Source of the DNA: a virus
Length of the DNA: 64,000 nucleotides
Direction: 5' to 3' (one strand)
IMG/VR virus record: IMGVR_UViG_3300044591_001745
Span: 21,201 to 85,200 of that record
Shown one piece after another: positions 1 through 9,500 of this stretch. A program made the translations under genes and the position numbers. Position 1 is the first letter of the stretch, and every line of letters begins with the position of its first letter. The notes under the pieces were generated by a model that had not been told where the DNA came from, did not search any database, and worked only from the letters and a program-made list of their open reading frames with translations.

Positions 1-88
1 TATCAGACAATAACTCAAAAGATGGAGCAAGATATGCTGGGTCTACGCTTGTTCCCTGAGATAATGTATAAGTAGCATTAATTTTCAT
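1..88 (-). CDS. Partial CDS at window edge, unknown
   Basis: Only the first 29 codons lie in the window; the gene runs on past position 1. The ATG at 88-86 is preceded by GGAG with an 8-base spacer, and that GGAG lies inside the last codons of the upstream adhesin gene. The frame (MKINATYTLSQGTSVDPAYL and onward) stays open to the edge. It starts 5 bases after the preceding stop, so it is probably the next gene of the minus-strand tail/fibre operon. There is too little sequence to name a family. Confidence 0.7.
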   Translation of the reverse strand, partial: MKINATYTLSQGTSVDPAYLAPSFELLSD

Positions 89-93
89 TATAT

Positions 94-1263
94 TTACTCC
101 ACCGATCTAACTATAGGTTGTGATAGCCTAAATGTAGGGGACTGAGGAGGCGAGTCACAATCAACATATATGCTTAAAATATCTTTATCAATATTTGTAG
201 CACCAATATTTAATGAAGATACTATTGTAAAAATATTATTATTTGTATTATTAACAAATTTTACCTTAGCATAAATTGAACGATTAGGCAGTTGATTTTT
301 ATTTAAATAGAAGTCTTGATTTACAAATATAACATTTGTATCTTCAGAATCTAAATGAACGTGGTAGTCTGTATTTTTTTTAAGATTTGTGAGGTTTATA
401 ACCACGGAAACTATAGCTGTATAGTCTTCTTTGCATGTGCCGGGTTTTTGATCTAGTCTTATGGCCTTAACATTATTGTCTATAAAATTTACTTCCTGCT
501 TGTTGATATTAAAACATTGTTCAATATCAAATGCTATTCTTTCGAATTTAGTTGATGTAGGAGTGCTTCCTGTAGAATACCATACAAAAGGAAGGGTTTG
601 GTCTTGTCTGGGAATAACAATATATCCCTCTTCTCTTTTCAAATAAGAAATTTGATTCAGAACATCGTTTATGCGAACGTGTCTATTAGAGATGTATGCG
701 CCATTACTAGTTGTTGTATAAATTTTATCTATTTTAGTAAATAGGTTGGTTAGGTCTTCTAAAAATATCCATTCATCATTTTGAGTAATATAGGCTCCTT
801 TACCATCAATCCATACATAGACATTATTAGGCAATACCGATATAGGCTCAACAAATATATTTGGTTTAGGAAATACTACTTCTATTTTAGTTTCTGTACC
901 TTCTTTGGAAACTTTACCTCCGGATAAAGTTATTACTGGTGCCGAAGTATATCCAGCGCCCTCGTTGGTTATTTTAATAGATTGAATAGTTTTAGGATCG
1001 CTATTTAAAGTTACAGTTGCTGTGGCTCCTTTGCCGCCCCCTCCAGTTATAGTTACTGAAGGGGCTTCGCTATACTCTACTGTTCCTAATGTAATTTTTA
1101 GATTATTATCAGATAAAGGAACTCCAACATCTTTTATGACAAAATCAGTTAGGCCACGAGGAGTAGACGAAGCATCAAGAATATAGGAAAATTTTAATGG
1201 CCTATCTTCACCAGTATATTCAACAATTTGTATGCTTTTTGATATGATTTCTTCGGTTAGCAT
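94..1263 (-). CDS. Tail-associated adhesin/fibre protein
   Basis: A secreted-looking beta-rich protein of about 389 residues with no signal peptide, as expected for a virion protein. The N-terminal third carries a glycine-rich beta repeat of the type APSVTITGGGGKGATATV...GAGYTSAPVITLSGG, common in phage fibres. The middle (around VIPRQDQTLPFVWYSTG) is clearly related to the same part of the next gene upstream (VIIVCKTQAQLPLVWYTYN), so the two are paralogues. An in-frame TTG lies 11 codons further upstream (1296), but the ATG at 1263 is preferred. Neither has a strong ribosome site. A RGTGTAY-like element lies at 1301-1314. The exact role in the tail tip is unknown. Confidence 0.8.
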   Translation of the reverse strand: MLTEEIISKSIQIVEYTGEDRPLKFSYILDASSTPRGLTDFVIKDVGVPLSDNNLKITLGTVEYSEAPSVTITGGGGKGATATVTLNSDPKTIQSIKITNEGAGYTSAPVITLSGGKVSKEGTETKIEVVFPKPNIFVEPISVLPNNVYVWIDGKGAYITQNDEWIFLEDLTNLFTKIDKIYTTTSNGAYISNRHVRINDVLNQISYLKREEGYIVIPRQDQTLPFVWYSTGSTPTSTKFERIAFDIEQCFNINKQEVNFIDNNVKAIRLDQKPGTCKEDYTAIVSVVINLTNLKKNTDYHVHLDSEDTNVIFVNQDFYLNKNQLPNRSIYAKVKFVNNTNNNIFTIVSSLNIGATNIDKDILSIYVDCDSPPQSPTFRLSQPIVRSVE

Positions 1264-1300
1264 TATAATATGGCCTATATTAAAAAATTTGTGCAACTAC

Positions 1301-1314
1301 AATTAGTATACCCC
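1301..1314 (-). promoter_or_regulatory. Possible late promoter element (GGGGTATACTAATT)
   Basis: A variant of the RGTGTAY family (GGTATACTAAT) in the gap between two adhesin genes, 38 bases before the ATG at 1263. It has the same distance and position as the clearer copies but a weaker match. Confidence 0.33.
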
Positions 1315-1315
1315 A

Positions 1316-2872
1316 TTAGATGGGAGAAGCTGTTGGAGTAGGTGTTCGTTTAGGATACGTAATTCTTGCGTTTGTTGGTGTTGGTGTTGGCGTGGGATCG
1401 GGTTCACAGTAATTTTCATCACAAATACTTAATGTAATATAAGCTATAGATGAAATATTAGTATTCAAATTTGTTAGTTTAACATACACAGTAGAGCGTA
1501 CTTTGTGCTCTGTGGAAAAATATGTTCCAAATTTTTGTGTAAATTTACCAGTTGACAAGTATCCAACTTGTGGTTCAAAAAATTGATCATTTTGACCATC
1601 TGTATCTCTAGGAGATAGTTCTCCTTTATCAAATAATCCAAATTCATAATAATAGTCACCATCCAGCAATAATGATGATGCTGTGACCGATAGATATCTC
1701 TTAACACATCCTTCACATTCGTCTACTTTGAGATAATTACCATCATCAAATGCAACGCTATGAATTGCGGGAGTCGGAGTGACAGTGGGGGTTGGTTGAG
1801 GCATATTAATAACTTTAGTGAGATTGAAACAATAATTATCTTCAGAAACTACTACTCCTGTAGTAGCATCTGTTAGTTTAAAGAATATATCATAATGTCC
1901 ATTATAAGTAATGTTAATAATATGATTAATATATGATGAATCTGGCAAGCTGGCGACAGTTTGTTTTTTGGTTTCAATAACATACTTTTTATTTTTGATT
2001 GAATATTCTGATTTGTGTAATTTATCCAAACCAAGATATCCATTGTATACATATAGATCATCAATTGTATATTCAGAATTGACAATCCAAACTATAGAGC
2101 CCTCGCGCAATCCTCCAAACTTATTAGAAGCTACTGTTGATGATGATAATTGAAACTGAGATGGCCCACCAATAGTTTTTGGAGGAGAAGCAAAGTCAGA
2201 CTTAATAAGATTGATTTTTGCAGCAACATCTACGTATTCTGGATCTGGGCAGCCTATTATATCAAGCTCCAAGATATAATCTTTAGGGTCTGACGATGCT
2301 CCAAGTCTTGAAGTCAAGACCACAGGTTGATATGTTTTAGAATTTAGATTTAAAGAATATGCTGGTTCATTATGATCCGCATCTTCTACTGTCAATCCAA
2401 GATTAATAAAATTATGTTTAGTAATATTGCGGTCTACAACAATAGACGGTAACACATCATCATTGTATGTATACCAGACTAATGGTAATTGTGCTTGTGT
2501 TTTACAAACAATTATAACTCCTTGTCCCGGCATGATGCTATGTAGTTGATTTAATGAATTACCTGGCCCAAAAAAGCCTCGATATGATACTTCTCCATCT
2601 TTATCATCTATGGCATAAATCTTATCTACTGCATTTAAAAAGGCTGATTGATATCTAACTAAATTAGTTCCATTAAATAAATATAAGCCGTTTTCTTTCA
2701 CATCGGTTTGATTGTTTAAAAGAACCAAATCATTCGTTACAAAAGTAGCAAAATTACCAGCTACTAAATCAATATTTTTATCATATGTATAATCCGCAGA
2801 TAGTCTAAATGGCTCTGAACCTTTATATTTTGTAATTAATCTTGGTTTACTAATATAGTGTGTTTGTAACAT
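1316..2872 (-). CDS. Pro/Thr-repeat tail protein
   Basis: A 518-residue virion-type protein. Residues about 20-70 (LVAGNFATFVTNDLVLLNNQ...ENGLYLFNG) resemble the short domain (GDRVLVKDQ...NGIYVV) of the fibre at 45.6-47.2 kb. Residues about 90-170 match the neighbouring downstream adhesin. Two Pro-Thr linkers, one central (PQPTPTVTPTPA) and one at the extreme C terminus (PDPTPTPTPT and PKRTPTPTASPI), separate beta-rich modules that look Ig-like. Its ATG lies 1 base beyond the stop of the upstream gene (TAATATG), so translation is probably coupled. It is most likely a distal tail or fibre component; the receptor is unknown. Confidence 0.78.
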   Translation of the reverse strand: MLQTHYISKPRLITKYKGSEPFRLSADYTYDKNIDLVAGNFATFVTNDLVLLNNQTDVKENGLYLFNGTNLVRYQSAFLNAVDKIYAIDDKDGEVSYRGFFGPGNSLNQLHSIMPGQGVIIVCKTQAQLPLVWYTYNDDVLPSIVVDRNITKHNFINLGLTVEDADHNEPAYSLNLNSKTYQPVVLTSRLGASSDPKDYILELDIIGCPDPEYVDVAAKINLIKSDFASPPKTIGGPSQFQLSSSTVASNKFGGLREGSIVWIVNSEYTIDDLYVYNGYLGLDKLHKSEYSIKNKKYVIETKKQTVASLPDSSYINHIINITYNGHYDIFFKLTDATTGVVVSEDNYCFNLTKVINMPQPTPTVTPTPAIHSVAFDDGNYLKVDECEGCVKRYLSVTASSLLLDGDYYYEFGLFDKGELSPRDTDGQNDQFFEPQVGYLSTGKFTQKFGTYFSTEHKVRSTVYVKLTNLNTNISSIAYITLSICDENYCEPDPTPTPTPTNARITYPKRTPTPTASPI

Positions 2873-2873
2873 A

Positions 2874-3524
2874 TTATGCAGCTTCTATTTTAAGGAGACC
2901 TAATGATTGATTATTGTATAATCCAGCCTTGAAGTTTCCAACTAGCGCTTTGAAGCCCGTAGAGTCTTTGAGAATAAATTCGAAATTACTGTCCATATAA
3001 TCTCCTACGATAGTAACTCTTGCTATTTCTGTAAACGTTGTGTTTGGCGATGGCGCATAAGAGAATGAGAAAGAGATAGGAAATCCTTGATTTATAGTTG
3101 TCAAAGGATTAAATCTTAATTCGTTTTCTTTATTAGTTGACAAAGTAATGCCAAATAACGACGAGGAGAATATCTTGTCTGGATATGTTTCTGGTACAGA
3201 AATAACTGCCGCAAATGTAGATGGTGCTGGCTTGCCTACGCAGACCATAGTCCCAGGATAATATACAACTTGACCAGAAACTAACTTGGTATATAAATTG
3301 CCGGTCATAGCATTAAGAACCAATTCTCCAACGGCAAGATCATCTGGACATGGATGATTGAGGGTGGTTTCGTCTCTCTTTAAGATAATTCTATTGGCAA
3401 ATGGGACAAATCCTTGTGCTACAGGAACATAGTCCGGTAGCGGTGGTGCAGTAGGTGGCTGTGGTTGAGTAGGGTTGCTGTTGTCGAACTTGGGAACTAT
3501 ATTTGTATATTTTGTAAATGGCAT
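2874..3524 (-). CDS. Small tail fibre protein, Mtd-like N-terminal motif
   Basis: A 216-residue protein that begins with a Pro-rich tether (NPTQPQPPTAPPLPDYVP). It then carries a motif (ILKRDETT...LAVGELVLNAMTGNLYTK) that resembles the N-terminal domain of phage fibres such as major tropism determinant (GE-Y-T-G-L-K pattern), here without the final GDG. The remaining 120 residues are beta-rich and unrecognised. The ATG at 3524 is preceded by AGGTGA. It lies 12 bases after the giant repeat fibre gene and is coupled to the gene at 1316-2872. It probably adapts or caps one of the neighbouring fibres. Confidence 0.75.
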   Translation of the reverse strand: MPFTKYTNIVPKFDNSNPTQPQPPTAPPLPDYVPVAQGFVPFANRIILKRDETTLNHPCPDDLAVGELVLNAMTGNLYTKLVSGQVVYYPGTMVCVGKPAPSTFAAVISVPETYPDKIFSSSLFGITLSTNKENELRFNPLTTINQGFPISFSFSYAPSPNTTFTEIARVTIVGDYMDSNFEFILKDSTGFKALVGNFKAGLYNNQSLGLLKIEAA

Positions 3525-3536
3525 AATATCACCTAA

Positions 3537-6500
3537 TTATTGTCCAGGGGTGGGTTGTGGTTCAACACATACGTTAGTGTTACTATTGCACGAGCCCCTA
3601 AACTGAACTACTCCTCCATCAATACTATTAAATCTATTCAATGTGTCAACATGCATTTGTTGAGCATAAACAGTTCCATACATACTAAAGTTTGCAAAGA
3701 TTGGCTGCAATTTTTCTGGATTAGAGGCGCTAATCGGTAGCTCTGGCTTATCTCTGTATTTAACCAGAGATAACGGACGAGGCATATCATTATTAAAGAC
3801 TAAATGTTTAGTAACGCTATTATTATTATTTAATGCTACTACGTCTACATAGCCAAGATTACTGCCAGAGACCAGTCCATTATCGCTGTATAACAATGAT
3901 TGATTTTTAATGATAACATTATTATTTTGGTCTTTTTCTCCCAACATTAAGCCATCAGTATATGTCAAACCTCTAATCGAAAAATCTGCATAAAGCGGCA
4001 CTTTATCCTCTGCCGTGACTACAACACCGCCTCCAACAACATCAACTTTCTTAGCTAGCTGTCTCTTAATAACTCTAAACTTGAAGTTACCATTACTGAT
4101 TACTCCTCCTGTGCTTCTTATTATGTTCCCAATTTTATCTTCAATCATACCAAGGTTAATAGCTTTGAAAGAAATTGTGATTACTTTATCGTCTATAGTC
4201 TGCACACTAGCTTTGATATCCTGATTATTATCATAAATAATCTCTATCACATCGCCAGTAACTACGTCTATATTGTCTTCGGCAACAGTTAATGTGTTGT
4301 CTTCTTCATCATATGAACCGTCTAGATATTGCCCATTAACATTATAGTTATAGTATAAAGAACTATTAATATTTTTTTCTAAAGACGGGCCTATATTATT
4401 AATACTTCTGGTTTCATATCCATATATGAAAGGCTTGTTGCTGTTAATCTGTATACTATTAGTTGTTGTATCTGCGTATAATAAAGTTGGCACCGCAGTA
4501 CCTGACTTGGCTCCGTTAATAGCAAAATTAGTAAATTTACCATTTGCATTAAATGTTGTATCAATAAATTCTCTATTGCTAATAACAATATCAGGATTTG
4601 TACCGGGGAAGTTAAATGTCAAATATCCACCGATACTCTGAGAAATTATGGCAACATTACGTAATTCATTGCTAGAGTCTAATAGATATGATGCTTCAGA
4701 GACATTCGTTAATAGTTTATCTAAAACGACACTAGTTCTCGAATATCTACCATTGATTGGTTCAGTCAATGCAACAGTATAAAGCCCTATGACTCTTGCT
4801 CTTTCTATGGTAGACGTGCGGACAATTTGATTCTGAACTGTTGTATCATACTTATAGTAAATACGAACTATATCATTGATATTGAATCTGCGAGTAGCGT
4901 CACCATCAATGACTACTTCTGTCGTTCCAGACTCTGGATTAACATCTACAATTCCCGCAAGGGCATTAGTATATCCATAATAGAATAGGTTCTCTGTACC
5001 ATCAATATTCATTTCGTTAGGATTGGTTGGCAGAGATGACTCATTGAAATCATTACTGAAATTGTCTGTTCTATTAGGCAAAGGATTCTTTGCGAATAAT
5101 AAGCTATTACGAGTTACTCCACGTAATCTTAGTACCGGATTGGCTATGGTAGTTTCATTAGAAACATTAACCGTGTCTCTGTATAGTCTAGCGCTATCTG
5201 ACTCTAGTCCTTCTAGTCCTAGATTCCCAACAGAACTAATTGGGTCGAGCACCCCCTCCGTTAGAACAACAGTAGAATCAGATGTTGACTGGGATGATAA
5301 TGTATCATTTGTTGTTACTGTACCACCTAATGGTGTCCATGTGGCAAAACCGTATGCATCGGACATCAATACCATGCCTGATGTAGTTTCATATATTGGT
5401 TTGCCTTGACTATCTACAGCTTCTACTAATTTCCCTTCATTGTTGGTAGTGTAAGCTCTGCGGAAACCTTGACCTATTCTAATACCGCTGGCTCCTATCC
5501 ATCCTCTTACGGTCAAATCAGCAAAATTTATACCGCTTTGTATTGGATCGCAAGGTTCACAATCAGCAGCTATTTTTGTTGGAATCCAAGCCGGTCTATC
5601 TGTATGAATCATAAACGATCCATTAGATGCATTAAAATAGAATGCTGGAACAGTTGTTAAGAACGGGAAGTTGGAGTCTTCTCTACCTAGTCCTGTTTTC
5701 TTCCACGAAACATACTGAGAAACATCGCCAAACAAGAACTTAGAAACTTTATCTTGTGGATACTTGGATCCTGTACCATAAATAACAAAATCTACTTCTT
5801 CTCTGTTCAAATTAAAGGCTGTCGGAACAGTTCTTTGAATAGTAGAATATCTGAAATCAATTGGCTTGGAACCTTGTCCTCCTGTAGTATCAGAAGGATC
5901 ATAATACCACCAGCTTTGATATGTCCTACTGATACTGACTCCGGGAACAGGAGCTGCCGTACCTCCTGACATCGGCCTTATGACATCATATTGAGCACCA
6001 ACTAATTCTTCGTCATATGGAGCCATATATGGAGAAACTAGCTCATCATAATTATACTTATACTTTGGTCTCAAATAACTATTTTGACCAGCAAGATCCT
6101 TTTTAGGAATTGTAGATAATACGATTTGAGGGGCAGATACTCCACCAGGAAATAGTTTATTATCGACATCAACATCCTCGCCCCTATCTAGTTGTACGGG
6201 TTGTGATAGTTCTGCTTTTCTTCTGCCGATAACAAATAACGACTGCTGGGCCTGTCCAGCTTTTTCTAGATTTAGTCTAAGGTTTGAGCTACTAGAAGCT
6301 AAAGCTAAATCAGCAGATGGTGTGCTGTATGCTGTGGATTCTGGTATAAAATATAGTGCATTATATTGACGAGGAATAAAATGACTATCATCAGAAATTT
6401 TCTTTTCTTTAGCTAGATCTATTAGTCTTTGAATATAATCTATCTTACCAGGATTAACCTGTGGAAGTCTCTGTACCTCTTCTAGAGGATAGCCCATTAC

Positions 6501-9500
6501 TGAACGTCTATGCTCATCAAGAGTCATGATAGCATACTTATCAACATTCATGTATTGGTCAAAAATTAATCCACTTCTACTGACATTACATCCTGATGGC
6601 TCATATGTGTATGTATTAACTTGCCACTCTTTATTTTGTACAATAGTTGATAAACTAATTGGTTGTACTTTTCCACCAGTAGCTGGGGTGCCACTATAAT
6701 ATACTAATGTTCCGGGATATCCGCTAACATCCACCCTGACACCAGCGACCCATTCGGCGTTACCTTCAGAATCGTAAGAAGATAAGAAATATCCAGGAGC
6801 TGCACCGCTACTCATTTGTAGATTTGATGCATAGACGCCGCTGGTTATAACAGAATCGGTTGATTTAATTATACCAGCCACGTCTAAATGATAGGATGGA
6901 TAGCTTTTGTTAATACCGATGTATCCGCTTCCATTTGAAATAATAGATAATACAGGCTCTTTCTCTGTACTGTTGTTAAGAACATGTAAAGAATTATCAA
7001 TAGTATCTGCATTAAATATTAATCCTCTTAGATAAACACCAGTACCTATTTTTTCTCCTACTGTTGTTACCGTTTCTGGAGGAGTAACATTGGGATCAAC
7101 TACTATAGATGATGATGCATCTTTTTTGCCTCCCAAGTCAAAAATTTTGATAATGTTTTGATCATATCCTATCTTGATAGAATTAGGATCTGCATTCCTA
7201 ATATCAAAACCAATAGCTCCCTGGAATAGTCCTGAAGCATCTGGATATAAAGGCTCAATGCCTACAACTGTACCATTAGCATTTTTAATGAATCTTAAAG
7301 GATGATATGTTTGATTATTATGTCCCACTAACAATCCAGATACTGCTACAACATCTTTAGGATTCTTCCAATCGATACCCATTTGATTAGAATTACCCAT
7401 AACTACGCTGTACGGAGAACCGATAACTAAATTACCACTACCAGCTATAACGGTAGAACCGTCTATTTTATGCTGAATGGTAAATTGTAACGTCTCTGGA
7501 GTTTGTGTTGGGAAATAGTTTTCAATAAATTGATTGATGGAAACTGGATTAACTAAAACTTCTTGTTGATTAATGGTTACTGTATTATCAAAAAATACAG
7601 CCTTAAAGCCATTAACAATTTTTGGATCATTGGTAATTCTGCCAATATATGTTGATAAAGGTATATCATTATAATACAGTTGGACAGATGCCTGATTGCC
7701 GCTTGAGAACTGCCAAGTCACATCGTTGTCTAATAATAAGCACTGATAAGCTAGACTATAATATCCACTGCCAGTTGGGTTGCTTGAATAACCTGTAAAG
7801 TCTAGTCTGTTTTTTGTGTCATAAATATCAGAGATGTCACCTAGTTCACGTTGACCTTTTCCTAGTACGGTATTTCCTCTTCCAACAACAGAGGAATCTC
7901 CGTTCATCAATTGGTTGTCATTACCAAAAACATCAGTATCTCCTGCGCTTACATTATTTATACCAAATATATTATTTTGAAAGCCTATACCAATATTATT
8001 TTGTCCTAATGTATTAGCTCCAGATAATCCTCCTACATTATCAAAACCAATATTTACTATGTTATTAAAACCACTACCCGCAAATCTTTGACTAATAACT
8101 ATAGAATTATCTCCTCCATAAATATTATCGCTGCCTATGATAGTATTATTATATCCGCTGATAGAATTATTATGTCCAACAACAACTCCAGAAAAACCTA
8201 TAATATCATTTTCATTACCTATAACAGATACTGGTCTAGAATAATTGTTGATAACTTCTTGCTGTTTAGTTTGAGATAAGATAATAACAGAATTATTATT
8301 TGTAGATAATGCCGCTACCGGCTGTATAATCAAATCCGTATCGCTATCGTTTGGAATGTATACTGACTGTATTACTCCGGATCCCAAAAGGGTCCCGTCA
8401 TTTCCATAGTATAAAATAGTATCACTAACTCTATAGTTATTAATTTGAGTAGCAAAATCTACTCCTACAAATTTAGTTCCATTATCCGATACATTAAAAC
8501 TAACAGATGGGAGCGTAAAGTTATAACGATTTTGTATAGTATTGTTTGTTCCAACCAACAGATTATGCAGTGTTCCTGATGATAGTGAATTATTTTGTCC
8601 AAAAAGATTAGCATAATAAAAATCAGATTCATCTAAGGTATTTTTGGCCCCATAAATAGTAGTATTTGACAGCTCTCCAGAAACTGATGTATTAGAACTA
8701 ACAATCACATTTCCAGAGCCAGATATTTGATTATTATTACCTAGTAAGAAGTTATCATTGCCTTCAGATACTAAATTGCTACCCACAGAAATAGATGAGT
8801 TGCCACTGCTAACAATGTTTGTGCCGAATACAAGATTATTGATTCCCGATGATTGTAAATCTGAACCATGCAGTATGCTATTAAGGCCTGTGGCTATAAT
8901 ACTATTGCCAGAAAGAACATTATTTTCTCCACTAGCATTTATGTTGGAGCCAATAACTGTATTTTCTATTCCATAGATGGTATTGTTGGTTCCAACTATT
9001 GTTGACAGTGTTTGTATTCCAAAATTACGATTGCCGATAACCACACCACTGATAGATGTTAATTCATTATTATTCCCGATAATAACGCTATCCAAAGTAC
9101 CTGAACCAATAGTATTTAATGAACCATTTAACATTAATGCCCTAATACCGCTTCCCGCATTACGATTACCGAATACTACGACTCCGCTCGCGTCAAATGT
9201 GTTAACATTGCCAATAACTGTAGAATAGTCTGGTCTAAAGTTAGTATTGATAATATCAGAAATAGACTGTGTACGAATATTATTGAAATTACCAAAAACA
9301 GATAAATTATTGCCACTGGCATTACTGTTACTGCCAATAGCGATTAAATTATTACCAGATATGGTGCTATCACTACCGATGATAAAATTAGCATTGCCAA
9401 AATAACCCACAGCAACATTATCTTCAACCTTTATCCAGTTTGTTGTTTGCGCAATATAGTACCCATTTATTGTAGAGTTATTAGTAACCTGTACAATGTC

